43,200 bases of DNA from JBHGBM01 sp041946965 (GCA_041946965.1 JBHGBM010000046.1:1-43200); one strand, 5' to 3'; shown: positions 1 to 7,978, counted from the stretch's first letter. Notes: generated by a model from the letters alone, not told the origin. Numbers and translations are program-made.

Positions 1-1
1 C

Positions 2-502
2 GGCGGCCAGGTGACCGACCTGTTCACGCACTGGATCGACGTGGTCCACATGTTCATGGAGCAGGACAACCCGATTTCGGCGGTGGCTTCCGGCGGCGTC
101 TACCATTACAAGGACGGCCGCACGGCGCCCGATACCATCAACGTGCTGCTCGAGTACCCGGCCGAGTGGACCGCCACGTTCGAAGCCACGCTCTCGCCCG
201 GCATCACCGGGGCGGGCGTGGAGATGTGCGGCACCGAGGGCAGGCTGCTCATCACCCGCGGCTATTTCGAGTTCACGCCCGCGGGCAAGGGCGCGCAGCC
301 GGTGCGGGTCAAAGCCGAGCGCGACCAGACCATCGAACACGTGGAGAATTTCCTGGACTGCTGCCGCACGCGGAAGCTCCCCAATGGCGACGTGTACATA
401 GGGCACCGCTCCGCACAGGCCTCCCACCTGGGCAACATCGCCTACGTGCAGAAGCGGCGCATCAAGTTCGATCCGGAACGGGAAGAGATCCTGCCGTTGT
501 AA
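2..502 (+). CDS. Gfo/Idh/MocA-family oxidoreductase, C-terminal part (cut by window edge)
   Basis: The frame is open from base 2, so the gene begins outside the window; the GTG at 11 is probably an internal Val. The 166 visible residues match the C-terminal alpha/beta domain of Gfo/Idh/MocA dehydrogenases: an opening GGQVTDLFTHWIDVVHMFM segment (the family's G-G-x-x-x-D-x-x-x-H-x-x-D region), then sheet-rich sequence with a GTEGRLLITRG turn, and a late helix with a VENFLDCCRTRK segment. The family performs NAD(P)-dependent oxidation or reduction of sugars and cyclitols; the substrate cannot be told from this piece. The NAD-binding half is not visible. The stop at 500-502 abuts the stop of the convergent CPBP gene with no spacer. 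Family assignment is firm, function open. Confidence 0.85.
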   Translation, partial: GGQVTDLFTHWIDVVHMFMEQDNPISAVASGGVYHYKDGRTAPDTINVLLEYPAEWTATFEATLSPGITGAGVEMCGTEGRLLITRGYFEFTPAGKGAQPVRVKAERDQTIEHVENFLDCCRTRKLPNGDVYIGHRSAQASHLGNIAYVQKRRIKFDPEREEILPL

Positions 503-1450
503 TCACACGAACAGCGCGCGCCAGGTGGTGACCACCAGGGCGTGCGCCACCATGCTGGCGCGGATGCTGCGCGTCTTCAAATAGGCGCGGCCGTAGAACC
601 ATCCGGCGATGGCCGCCACGAGGGCGAAGCGCCAGTTGGGAAACTCGCGGAAGCCCAGGTGTACCGCGCCGAAGAGGATGGACGCGGTGACGAGCGCCGC
701 CTGTGCGCTGCCCGTCCACTGCTCCAGCCACTGCTGAAGCAGGCCGCGGAAGAAGAACTCCTCGCTCAGGGCCACTACCCAGAAGATGCCCAGGAACGTG
801 CCGGCAATCTTCCAGGCGGGCGCCACGGGACCCAGCCGGAAGGCGCCCAACGCCAGTGCGACAGGCAGCCCTACCGGCAGGAAGTACAGGAAATGCAGCG
901 CGCCGCTCTTCCATTCCGCGCGGCTGGGCAGGAAGCCGAAGCCCGTGCCGCCGGCGCGCCGCTGTTCGAGCAGGGCGATGGCGCTCACGTGGATCATGGC
1001 GAGCTGGCCGAGGATGTCCACCTCCAGCCGCCCCGCGGGCGGGTAGATGCGATCGAAATAGTGCGTGAGCAGCGCCGCCGCGAGCAACGCGAGGTAACCG
1101 AGGTCGGCGCCCGGCGAGCGCGGCAGCAGCACGTGCCAGAAGGAGAGCGCCACCGCCAGAGCGGCCAGCAGCGCCGCCGCGTTCCATGCGAACCGGCCCG
1201 TGCCGAGCGTGTACACCAGGTAGGGCAGCAGCATGGACGCCGCCAGCAGCCAAGGGCGCGCCAGGCGCCCGCGCGCGGCTTCGAAACCCGCCGCCAGATA
1301 GAATGAGTATTCGAGAAGGAATGCGGCCAGCAGAGGAGCCGCCAGCCACGCCGGAATGTCTTTCAAGCGAGCATACGCCACGCCCGCCGCGCCCAGCGCG
1401 AGCCACCCGGCAAGCAGAGCCGCCCGGAAGCCGCCGAGCGTCTTCGTCAT
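503..1450 (-). CDS. CPBP-family intramembrane glutamic metalloprotease (CAAX protease-like)
   Basis: A polytopic membrane protein of about 315 residues. The C-terminal third carries the three CPBP (Abi, type II CAAX) motifs: EEFFFRG near residue 230, FGAVHLG near 264 and MVAHAL near 300, giving the Glu pair, the Arg and the two His expected at the active site. The family covers prenyl-protein proteases and self-immunity or maturation proteases; nothing nearby names a substrate. I chose ATG 1450: a TAGAAT hexamer occupies 1463-1458 on the minus strand, 7 nt upstream, and the alternative ATG at 1459 lies inside that hexamer. The 5' end overlaps, on the opposite strand, the putative signal-peptide region of the next gene. 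Confidence 0.85.
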   Translation of the reverse strand: MTKTLGGFRAALLAGWLALGAAGVAYARLKDIPAWLAAPLLAAFLLEYSFYLAAGFEAARGRLARPWLLAASMLLPYLVYTLGTGRFAWNAAALLAALAVALSFWHVLLPRSPGADLGYLALLAAALLTHYFDRIYPPAGRLEVDILGQLAMIHVSAIALLEQRRAGGTGFGFLPSRAEWKSGALHFLYFLPVGLPVALALGAFRLGPVAPAWKIAGTFLGIFWVVALSEEFFFRGLLQQWLEQWTGSAQAALVTASILFGAVHLGFREFPNWRFALVAAIAGWFYGRAYLKTRSIRASMVAHALVVTTWRALFV

Positions 1451-2156
1451 CGGCCTCATTCTAGCATCCGTTGCCGCGGCGGCCGGTCCGCCGCCTGATC
1501 TGGTGCGCCGCGCCGCGCGTGTGGAAAGCGAAACCCGCGCCGCACGCGACCAGTATATGTACCGGCAGTCGGTAACGGTGGAGGAATTGAATGACCGCGG
1601 CGTCCGCGTGGGCGACTACCGCGAGGTTCGCGAGGTGATCTTCTCCCCCGCCCGCGAGCGCATCGAGCAGCTCGTGGGCGTTCCCGCCTCGAACCTCAAG
1701 CGCCTGGTGCTCACCGAAGAGGACTTCCGCGATATCCGCGACGTGCAGCCCTTCGTCCTCACCGAGGACGAACTGTGGAACTATGACACCAGGTTCCGCG
1801 GCGAGGAGAACATCGACGATGTAGACTGCTGGGTGCTGGAGGTCCGCCCCAAGCGCATGCTGGAAGGCATGCGCCTGTTCGAGGGCATGCTGTGGATCGG
1901 CAAGCAGGATTACGGGATCGTACGGCTACAGGGACAGGCCGTGCCGCCGGTGTACCGCAACGGCAAGGAAAACCTCTTCCCGCACTTCACCACGCTGCGC
2001 AAACAGATCGACGGCCGGCACTGGTTCCCGATCTTCACCTACGGCGACGATACGCTACCCTTCCGCACCGGTCCGCAGCGCATACGGCTCACCATTCGTT
2101 ACATGAATTACCGGCGCTTCGGCGCGGACTCGACGGTCAAGTTCGGCAAACCTTGA
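1356..2156 (+). CDS. Secreted LolA-like protein of unknown function
   Basis: Up to 266 residues. A hydrophobic stretch VFVIGLILASVAAAAG near residue 29 followed by Ala-rich sequence looks like a signal peptide. The mature part (GVPASNLKRLVLTEEDFRD, WVLEVRPKRMLEG, LWIGKQDYGIVRLQG) resembles the beta-rich outer-membrane lipoprotein-sorting (LolA-like) fold common in Acidobacteria; this is a fold-level impression, not a functional assignment. The start is awkward. The only ATG upstream of the signal peptide is 1356, which places about 95 bases opposite the 5' end of the CPBP gene and gives an unusually long n-region; no ATG, GTG or TTG occurs in frame just before the hydrophobic core. A similar LWIGK motif recurs in the protein at 39985-40686. 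Confidence 0.7.
   Translation: MSFKRAYATPAAPSASHPASRAARKPPSVFVIGLILASVAAAAGPPPDLVRRAARVESETRAARDQYMYRQSVTVEELNDRGVRVGDYREVREVIFSPARERIEQLVGVPASNLKRLVLTEEDFRDIRDVQPFVLTEDELWNYDTRFRGEENIDDVDCWVLEVRPKRMLEGMRLFEGMLWIGKQDYGIVRLQGQAVPPVYRNGKENLFPHFTTLRKQIDGRHWFPIFTYGDDTLPFRTGPQRIRLTIRYMNYRRFGADSTVKFGKP
1458..1463 (-). promoter_or_regulatory. -10 element for CPBP gene, leaderless spacing
   Basis: TAGAAT on the minus strand, separated by 7 nt from ATG 1450. With a normal -10 to +1 distance, transcription would begin at or within a base or two of the start codon. No convincing -35 is visible. Confidence 0.5.
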
Positions 2157-2178
2157 CACGGATCTCTTTGTCCGTGTC
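2155..2178. terminator. Hairpin between convergent genes
   Basis: Perfect 8-bp inverted repeat (GACACGGA at 2155-2162, TCCGTGTC at 2171-2178) with an 8-nt loop. It overlaps the stop codon of the LolA-like gene and lies 16 bases from the end of the opposing oxidoreductase gene. No T-tract follows on either strand, so it may be a weak bidirectional terminator. Confidence 0.45.
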
Positions 2179-2193
2179 CATCCGTGGCCCAAA

Positions 2194-3507
2194 TTATCTT
2201 TGCCGGTACTCCGGGTTGTTCTTGCCGTCGCCCTCGAACGCCGGACGCGGCTGCGGTTTGCCCGTCTCGCGCTCCGTCTTCGGGTCGAAGAACTTCACCT
2301 TGCCTTCGCGGTAGGAATCCACGCCGAGCTTGATGGCCGTCATGATCTGGTAGCCCAGGTCGGCGTTCAGCACGGGTTTGGAACGGTCCCGCACGCAGGC
2401 GAAGAAATTGTCCGTGTGGAGGCGGTTCAGGTTGCCCCTGTCCTCGGTTTCGTAAAACTTCGCTTCGGCTGCCTCGCCGCGCCTCTGGCCGCGCCCGATG
2501 GCTTCCGGCACGACGCGGACACCCTTGCCCTCGAACGCGATGCTCGCCTTGTGGCCGTAGATCACTTCGGGGAAGTACTTGCCCGGCGCCGCGTTGGCCA
2601 TCGACGATGACATGTTCACGTAGAAAGACGGGTACTCGATGACGGTGGCGTAGGTGTCCGGCACTTCGCGGTCCTTCTGCACGTAGATGCCGCCGGAACC
2701 GGTGACGCGCGTGGGGAACTGCGGTCCCATCGCGTACAGCAGCGGCCCCAGCTTGTGATAGAAAAGGTCGGTGGCGATGCCGCCCGAGTAGTCCCAGTAC
2801 TTGCGCCAGCGGAAGTAGCGCTCCGCGCTGAACGGCCGCTTGGGCGCCTTGCCCAGCCAGCGCGGCCAGTCGATGTTCTCCGGCGTACCCTGCTCGTCGA
2901 CGTGGTAGTTCCACTCGCCGAACTCGCTGTTGCGGCTGTAGGTGCCCTGCGCCCAAAGCAGTTCGCCGATCTCTCCCTGTTCGATCAGCTTGCGCGCCAT
3001 GTGGTGGCGCGGGTCGGAGAGGTGCTGGCTGCCCACCTGGAGCACGCGCTTGTGGCGCCGCGCCGCCTCGGCGGTCTGGCGCGCCTCGTCGACGGTCAGG
3101 GTCATCGGTTTCTGGAGATAAACGTCCTTGCCGGCGGCCATGGCGTCGATGGCCATTTGGGCGTGCCAGTGGTCCGGCGTGGCGATGAAGACGGCGTCCA
3201 CGTCGGACCGTCCGAGCAGTTCACGGTAGTCGTTGTAGACGCTCTTGTCCTCCAGTTTGGCAACGCCCTGGGCGCGCTTTCTGCGCACGGTGTAAACGTC
3301 GCAGACCGCCACCACCTGGACGCCGCCCTTTTCTTCCTGGCTCTGGGCCACGAGCGCGCGCAGGTGGCCGGTTCCCATGCCGCCCACGCCGATGGAGCCG
3401 ACGTTGATCCTGTCATTCGCGCCGATGACGCGGGCCGCCGAGGCGGCCGGAATTCCGGAAAGAGCGGCGCCGGCCAGGAAGCCGCGCCGTGAGAACGAAT
3501 TCACCAT
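2194..3507 (-). CDS. Tat-exported Gfo/Idh/MocA-family oxidoreductase
   Basis: 437 residues, full length. The N-terminus MVNSFSRRGFLAGAALSG carries a twin-arginine signal (SRRGFLAG) followed by Ala-rich sequence, so the enzyme is probably exported folded with its cofactor. The Rossmann turn is GVGGMG near residue 40; the family EKP motif appears as QKPMTLTVDEA, keeping the active-site Lys, and YNDYRELLGRSDVDAVFIATPDHWH is the usual nucleotide-domain closure. The C-terminal domain is complete. It is last in a minus-strand run, 16 bases after the aldo/keto reductase, but has its own TACAAT 6 nt before ATG 3507, so it may also be transcribed alone. Substrate unknown; sugar or cyclitol redox chemistry is the family norm. 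Confidence 0.88.
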   Translation of the reverse strand: MVNSFSRRGFLAGAALSGIPAASAARVIGANDRINVGSIGVGGMGTGHLRALVAQSQEEKGGVQVVAVCDVYTVRRKRAQGVAKLEDKSVYNDYRELLGRSDVDAVFIATPDHWHAQMAIDAMAAGKDVYLQKPMTLTVDEARQTAEAARRHKRVLQVGSQHLSDPRHHMARKLIEQGEIGELLWAQGTYSRNSEFGEWNYHVDEQGTPENIDWPRWLGKAPKRPFSAERYFRWRKYWDYSGGIATDLFYHKLGPLLYAMGPQFPTRVTGSGGIYVQKDREVPDTYATVIEYPSFYVNMSSSMANAAPGKYFPEVIYGHKASIAFEGKGVRVVPEAIGRGQRRGEAAEAKFYETEDRGNLNRLHTDNFFACVRDRSKPVLNADLGYQIMTAIKLGVDSYREGKVKFFDPKTERETGKPQPRPAFEGDGKNNPEYRQR

Positions 3508-3513
3508 GCCGCT

Positions 3514-3519
3514 ATTGTA
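3514..3519 (-). promoter_or_regulatory. -10 element for Gfo/Idh gene, leaderless spacing
   Basis: TACAAT on the minus strand, 6 nt from ATG 3507. It lies in the short gap before the end of the aldo/keto reductase gene, so it would be an internal promoter of the run. Confidence 0.45.
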
Positions 3520-3523
3520 GCGG

Positions 3524-4462
3524 TCACGCGGCGACTGCGCCGCGAGTGGGCCCCCACTCGCCGGCGAGCGTCTTGCCGCGGGCCGTGACTTCGCGCATTT
3601 CGGCTGCGTCCAGCGGCTTGAATTCGCGCGCGGCAGCCAGGCCTTCGCGCAGTTCCTCAGGGCTGCGAAAGCCGATGATGGCGGCCGAAACGCCCCGCAA
3701 TCCCCACACGTAGCGCAGCGCGGCGCGGTAGTCCTGCGGGGTTGCGAGCTTGGCGCCCTTCGGGGTGAGCGGACCGCCCAGCGCCTTCATGGCGATCACC
3801 GGGATGTTGCGCTTGCGCGCCTCCGGCAGCAGGGTTTCTTCCAGGCGGTAGATGTGCCGGTCGACGAAGTTCAGCACGCAGGTCAGGATTTCGATCTCGC
3901 CCGTGTCCATGGCCCGTATCACGCGCGACGGCGCGGTGTGAGTGGTGCACCCGATGTGCCGGATCATGCCCTGCTTCCTGGCTTCACGCAGCGCCGCGAG
4001 CGCCCCGTTGGCGCTGAGCGGCAGATCGAGGTCGGACCAGCGGTCCGTGCGCGCGATGTTGTGGATCTGCACGCAATCGAGGTGATCGGTTTGCAGGCGC
4101 TTGAGGCTCTCGCGGATCTGCTCCATGGCTTGCGATTTAGTGGGCGTCTCGATCTTGGTGGAGAGGAACACCTTGTCGCGCTTGCCTTTGAGCGCGCGGC
4201 CCAGCCGCTCCTCGGAAACGCCGTAATTCGGGGCCGTATCGATGTAGTTCAGCCCCTGCTCGATGCCTTCGGCAACGATGCGGTCGGTGATCTCCTGGCT
4301 GGAGCGCGGTTCTCCTATGCGTTGCGCGCCGAAAGCCAGGATAGCCGCCCGAAAGCCGATCTTGCCCAGGGGCCGCACGGGCAGGGCGGCGGATTGCGCG
4401 CCGCGCGCCAACGCCGAACCTGCAACCAGGAGAGAGAAGTCACGCCGGGTGATCGAGTGCAT
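3524..4462 (-). CDS. Tat-exported aldo/keto reductase
   Basis: About 312 residues with an ITRRDFSLL twin-arginine signal at the N-terminus. The AKR catalytic tetrad is present; counting from the alternative ATG at 4474 it is Asp79 and Tyr84 in NYIDTAPNYG, Lys107 in VFLSTKIE and His138 in CVQIHNI. The C-terminal AIIGFRSPEEL segment is the usual NADPH-site region. The family reduces carbonyls or oxidises sugar alcohols in a TIM barrel. I prefer ATG 4462 because a TATAAA hexamer abuts ATG 4474 and would put the transcript start between the two. It is 12 bases downstream of the PLP decarboxylase. Its link to the neighbouring polyamine genes may be only positional. Confidence 0.88.
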   Translation of the reverse strand: MHSITRRDFSLLVAGSALARGAQSAALPVRPLGKIGFRAAILAFGAQRIGEPRSSQEITDRIVAEGIEQGLNYIDTAPNYGVSEERLGRALKGKRDKVFLSTKIETPTKSQAMEQIRESLKRLQTDHLDCVQIHNIARTDRWSDLDLPLSANGALAALREARKQGMIRHIGCTTHTAPSRVIRAMDTGEIEILTCVLNFVDRHIYRLEETLLPEARKRNIPVIAMKALGGPLTPKGAKLATPQDYRAALRYVWGLRGVSAAIIGFRSPEELREGLAAAREFKPLDAAEMREVTARGKTLAGEWGPTRGAVAA

Positions 4463-4486
4463 AGATCTGAACATTTTATACGGATT

Positions 4487-5620
4487 TCACTCGTTCACGT
4501 GGACGACTTTGGCCGGTGGAAACCCGTTGAACCAGGTGGAGGAGGCGTTGCTGTAGGCGCCGATGTTCTCCGAATAGACCAGATCGTCGATCTGGAGCTC
4601 GGGTAGTTCCTCGGCGTGCGAGATGGTGTCGAGTCCGTCGCAGGTCTGTCCGAAGACGGCGCTGATCTCGGTGGCGCCCTTGCGCAGCGATTTGAAGTGG
4701 TAGGGGCAGTGGTCGAAGATGATGCCGGAGAAGGTGTGGTAGACGCTGTCGTCGATATAGTAGCAGGTCTTGCCTTCGCGCACGGCTTTGCCGATCACGC
4801 GCGCGACCGCGACGGCGGCGGTGGCCACCAGAAAGCGGCCGGGCTCGGCCAGGATCTCGATATCGTGGGGAAACAGGCGCGCGATTTCCGCGTTGATCTT
4901 GCGCGCAAGCTGGCTGAAGGGCTTCACGTGGCGGTCGTAGGGGACGGGGAAGCCGCCGCCGATGTCAAGGATCTTGATTTCATGCCCGTGCGACTTGGCC
5001 TCCGCCATCACCGCGGCGGCCATGTTCAGCGCCTGAACGAAGTTGTCGAAGTTGGTGCATTGGCTGCCGACGTGGAAGCTGACGCCCTCCACCACCAGGC
5101 CCGCGCGGAAGGCCTCCGTGATGAGGTCCACGGCCTCGCCCGGGTGGCAGCCGAACTTCGAGGACAGCTCCACCATCGATCCGGTGTTGGGCACGCGCAG
5201 GCGCAGCACCAGCCCGGCGTGCGGGGCGTACTTGCGGATCTTGCGGAGCTCCTCCAGGTTGTCGTATGTGACCAGGGGCTTGTAAGGGTCGAGCGCCTCG
5301 AGCGTTTCGCGCGGCTTGATGGGATTGGCGTAGACGATCTTGTCCCAGATGAAATCCTGCTGCTCCTTGCGGGGCAGATCCCGTATGTTCTCGCAGACCA
5401 GCATGAACTCCGGGAAGGAGGCGACGTCGAAGCTGGCGCCCGCGCGGTAGAGTGTGCGCACGATCTCCGGCGCGGGGTTGGCTTTCACGGCGTAGTACGC
5501 CTGCACCTTGGGCAGGAACTTGCGGAAGCGGGCGTAGTTGCGGCGGATCACGTCGTGATCGATGATCACCAGCGGCGTGCCGTGCCGGCGGGCCAGCTTC
5601 GGGATGTCGCGCGTCGTCAT
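4487..5620 (-). CDS. PLP-dependent decarboxylase, ornithine/lysine decarboxylase type (fold III)
   Basis: 377 residues, the length of the compact eukaryote-like ornithine/lysine decarboxylases rather than the roughly 630-residue biosynthetic arginine decarboxylases. Visible signatures: PLP lysine Lys46 in YYAVKANP, His183 in FHVGSQ, the glycine loop GGGFP at 221-225, AEPGR at 258-262, catalytic Cys327-Asp328 in TCDGLDTI, and the closing ENIGAYSNASSTWFNGF segment near 351-367. It should decarboxylate ornithine (or lysine) to putrescine (or cadaverine) in the cytoplasm; the exact substrate is inferred. It starts 4 bases after the stop of the deoxyhypusine-synthase-family gene, so co-transcription is very likely, and an agmatine deiminase lies just beyond. 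Carboxynorspermidine decarboxylase is a less likely alternative. Confidence 0.87.
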   Translation of the reverse strand: MTTRDIPKLARRHGTPLVIIDHDVIRRNYARFRKFLPKVQAYYAVKANPAPEIVRTLYRAGASFDVASFPEFMLVCENIRDLPRKEQQDFIWDKIVYANPIKPRETLEALDPYKPLVTYDNLEELRKIRKYAPHAGLVLRLRVPNTGSMVELSSKFGCHPGEAVDLITEAFRAGLVVEGVSFHVGSQCTNFDNFVQALNMAAAVMAEAKSHGHEIKILDIGGGFPVPYDRHVKPFSQLARKINAEIARLFPHDIEILAEPGRFLVATAAVAVARVIGKAVREGKTCYYIDDSVYHTFSGIIFDHCPYHFKSLRKGATEISAVFGQTCDGLDTISHAEELPELQIDDLVYSENIGAYSNASSTWFNGFPPAKVVHVNE

Positions 5621-5624
5621 CGGG

Positions 5625-6839
5625 CTAGAACGCCGGCTCGGAGCCGTCCACCATCTTCACCTTGTTGTGTTTGAAGTACTCGCGGGTGAGCGCCTCGACC
5701 ATGGGTCCGCGCCGGTCGTAGAGGCGCTTGGACTTCCTCGGCTTGTGGCGGGCCAGCGCGTAGTGCGTGAGCAGCGGCATGGCGATGGTCGTATCCGTGT
5801 AGCAGACCAGCGCGTCCGGCAGCCGGCTCGGATCCACCTTGCCCCAGCTCACGGCTTCGCTGGGAGTGGCGCCGCTGAGGCCGCCGGTATCGGGCCGTGC
5901 GTCGGTTACTTGCAGGAAGTAGTCCTGGCCGAACTCCTTGATGCGCAGCACTTCCTGGATCTGCGGCTCGGTCTGCAACATGAAATTCTTGGGGCTGCCG
6001 CCGCCCCACAGCACCACGGCGCTCTTGCCGCCGGCGCGCTTGGCCGCCAACACGTAAGCCGTGGTCTCGTTCACGTCGATGGAGGGATTCACGCGCAGCT
6101 TGTTGCCGCGCAGTTCCACGCCCGCCACATTCATTCCGATGGTGGAATCTCCCGGCGAAGAGGTGTAGCAGGGCACGCCGGCGCGGTAGGCCGCGGCCAG
6201 CACCGAAACGTCCTTGAGGCCCGCCTTGCGCTCCCACTCGGCCGCGTACTTGCCGAGCAGGTAGTGCAGCTCGGCCGTGCCCATTTCCTTCTGGAACTCG
6301 GGCTGCACCAGGATCCCGCGCAGGATTTCGTCCGTGGCCATCAGGCAGTCGCTGTAGCCCAGCAGGACGTCGTAGATGCGCACGATGTCGTTATCGCGCA
6401 GTTCCGTGTCGTCAAGTTTGAAACTGCCCACGTGCACGGGATAGTTCAGGGCGAAGTGCAGGTCGTGGTAGAGATTGGCGCCGGTCGCGACGATCCAGTC
6501 CACGAACCCGGCCTTGATCAGCGGCACGATGGAGCTGGCGCCGAGCCCCGCGGGGGTGAGCGCGCCGGAGAGGCTCATGCCGACCGTGACGTCGTCCTCC
6601 AGCATCTTGCCGGTGAACAACCGGCAGGCTTCCTTCAGCCGCGCGCCGTTGTAAGCCAGAAAGGTCTGGTCGATGAGATCCGCGAGCTTTTCACGCCCGT
6701 TGATGTTCCTGGGCAGAATGCGCGGTCCGGAAAGAAACTGGTCCCGCTTGGGGCACTTCTTTTTCCGGAGCCAATCCGGCGTTTCAGACAGGTCTTCCCG
6801 GTAGCGCCTGGGCGCGTTCGTAGCGTTCTTTTTTGCCAT
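5625..6839 (-). CDS. Deoxyhypusine synthase-family enzyme (probable homospermidine-type polyamine synthase)
   Basis: 404 residues. The family's catalytic segment is intact: SGATPSEAVSWGK with Lys334 matching the enamine-forming lysine of deoxyhypusine synthase, plus an NAD-site region (SLSGALTPAGLG, VATGANLYHDLHF). True deoxyhypusine synthase modifies eIF5A, which bacteria lack, so a small-molecule aminobutyl transfer is expected. Plant homospermidine synthase evolved from this family, and some bacterial members are annotated as making 1,9-bis(guanidino)-5-aza-nonane from agmatine. Being 4 bases upstream of an ornithine-type decarboxylase, with an agmatine deiminase divergent to it, supports a polyamine role but does not decide between putrescine and agmatine as substrate. 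ATG 6839 is preceded by a good AAAGGAA Shine-Dalgarno. Confidence 0.85.
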   Translation of the reverse strand: MAKKNATNAPRRYREDLSETPDWLRKKKCPKRDQFLSGPRILPRNINGREKLADLIDQTFLAYNGARLKEACRLFTGKMLEDDVTVGMSLSGALTPAGLGASSIVPLIKAGFVDWIVATGANLYHDLHFALNYPVHVGSFKLDDTELRDNDIVRIYDVLLGYSDCLMATDEILRGILVQPEFQKEMGTAELHYLLGKYAAEWERKAGLKDVSVLAAAYRAGVPCYTSSPGDSTIGMNVAGVELRGNKLRVNPSIDVNETTAYVLAAKRAGGKSAVVLWGGGSPKNFMLQTEPQIQEVLRIKEFGQDYFLQVTDARPDTGGLSGATPSEAVSWGKVDPSRLPDALVCYTDTTIAMPLLTHYALARHKPRKSKRLYDRRGPMVEALTREYFKHNKVKMVDGSEPAF

Positions 6840-6873
6840 GGTTCCTTTCTGATTTTCGCAGAAGGCGCGATGT

Positions 6874-6879
6874 TAGACT
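6874..6879 (+). promoter_or_regulatory. Extended -10 element for agmatine deiminase, leaderless spacing
   Basis: TAGACT preceded by TG and one base (TGtTAGACT, 6871-6879), 7 nt before GTG 6887. The extended -10 form makes this a comparatively good promoter despite the absence of a -35. Confidence 0.5.
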
Positions 6880-6886
6880 ACATTCC

Positions 6887-7921
6887 GTGAGCGGCTTTTC
6901 AATGCCCGCGGAATGGGAGCGGCACAGCGCAACCTGGCTTGCCTGGCCGCACAATCCCACGGATTGGCCGGACAAGCTCGACACCATACGCTGGGTCTAC
7001 ACCGAAATCGTCCGGAAAATCGCGCCCGGGGAAACGGTGCGGATGCTGGTGCGCTCCGCCGCCGAGGCGCGCGCCGCGCGCATGCGGCTGGAGCGCGCCG
7101 GAGCGGACGCGGGGCGCGTGGAGTTCCTCGTGCATCCCACCAACCGCGGCTGGACGCGCGACAGCGGGCCCATCTTCGTGAAGCGCGGCGATGAAAAGGC
7201 CATCGTGCACTTCCACTTCAACGCCTGGGCCAGGTACGCGGACTGGGACAAGGACCGCCGCGTGCCCGAGACGGCCGCCAGGCACACCGGCAGGCCACTG
7301 ATCGACGCGCGCGTCGAGGGCCGGCAGTTCGTGCTCGAGGGCGGCGGCATCGAGGTGAACGGCTGCGGCACGCTGCTCACCACCGAGGAATGCTACCTCG
7401 ATCCCGAGACGCAGGTGCGCAACCCGGGCCTGGACCGCGCCGGGTACGAGCGCGCCTTCCGTGAGTACCTCGGCGCGGCGAACACGCTCTGGCTGGGCGG
7501 CGGGCCGGCGGGCGATGACACGCACGGGCACATCGACGACATCTGCCGCTTCGTGAACCCCCGGACGCTGGTGCTGATCCGGGAGAAGCGCTGGGAAAAC
7601 CCAAATTACCGCGCGCTGGCGGAAAATTGGGAGCGCGTGCAGGATTTTCGGCTGGAGGATGGGACTAAGCCCGAAGTGATTGCGCTGCCCATGCCCGCGG
7701 CGCTGTACTTCGACGGCGGCCGCCTGCCCGCGAGCTACGCCAATTTCTACATCGCGAACGCGGCGGTGTTGGTGCCGACCTTCAACGACCCGAACGACCG
7801 CGTGGCGCTGGGCGTGCTGGGCGAGTTGTTCCGCGACCGCCCCGTGGTGGGCATTCACGCCGTGGACCTGGTGCTGGGGTTCGGAACGCTGCACTGTTTG
7901 ACGCAGCAGGAGCCGGCGTAG
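6887..7921 (+). CDS. aguA: Agmatine deiminase (peptidylarginine-deiminase-like family)
   Basis: About 344 residues from GTG 6887. Hydrolyses agmatine to N-carbamoylputrescine and ammonia. The guanidino-modifying-enzyme landmarks are visible: MPAEWERHSATWLAWPHN at the N-terminus, TRDSGPIF, HFHFNAWARYADWD, the LEGGGIEVNG and LLTTEECYLDP pair, THGHIDDICRF with the catalytic His, and the catalytic Cys (about residue 337) in LHCLTQQ. I chose GTG 6887 because the longer start at 6833 would overlap the divergent gene's first codons and an extended -10 sits 7 nt upstream of 6887; ATG 6902 is the other option. No N-carbamoylputrescine amidohydrolase follows, so the next step is encoded elsewhere. Confidence 0.92.
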   Translation: MSGFSMPAEWERHSATWLAWPHNPTDWPDKLDTIRWVYTEIVRKIAPGETVRMLVRSAAEARAARMRLERAGADAGRVEFLVHPTNRGWTRDSGPIFVKRGDEKAIVHFHFNAWARYADWDKDRRVPETAARHTGRPLIDARVEGRQFVLEGGGIEVNGCGTLLTTEECYLDPETQVRNPGLDRAGYERAFREYLGAANTLWLGGGPAGDDTHGHIDDICRFVNPRTLVLIREKRWENPNYRALAENWERVQDFRLEDGTKPEVIALPMPAALYFDGGRLPASYANFYIANAAVLVPTFNDPNDRVALGVLGELFRDRPVVGIHAVDLVLGFGTLHCLTQQEPA

Positions 7922-7966
7922 CGGCGGCCGCGGTGTGCGGCTCCCAAAGCCGCAGTGCAACCTCGT

Positions 7967-7972
7967 TAGAAT
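7967..7972 (+). promoter_or_regulatory. -10 element for DinG-type helicase, leaderless spacing
   Basis: TAGAAT 6 nt before GTG 7979. The GAAAGG just upstream of the GTG is too close to serve as a normal Shine-Dalgarno, which agrees with a leaderless start. Confidence 0.45.
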
Positions 7973-7978
7973 TGAAAG

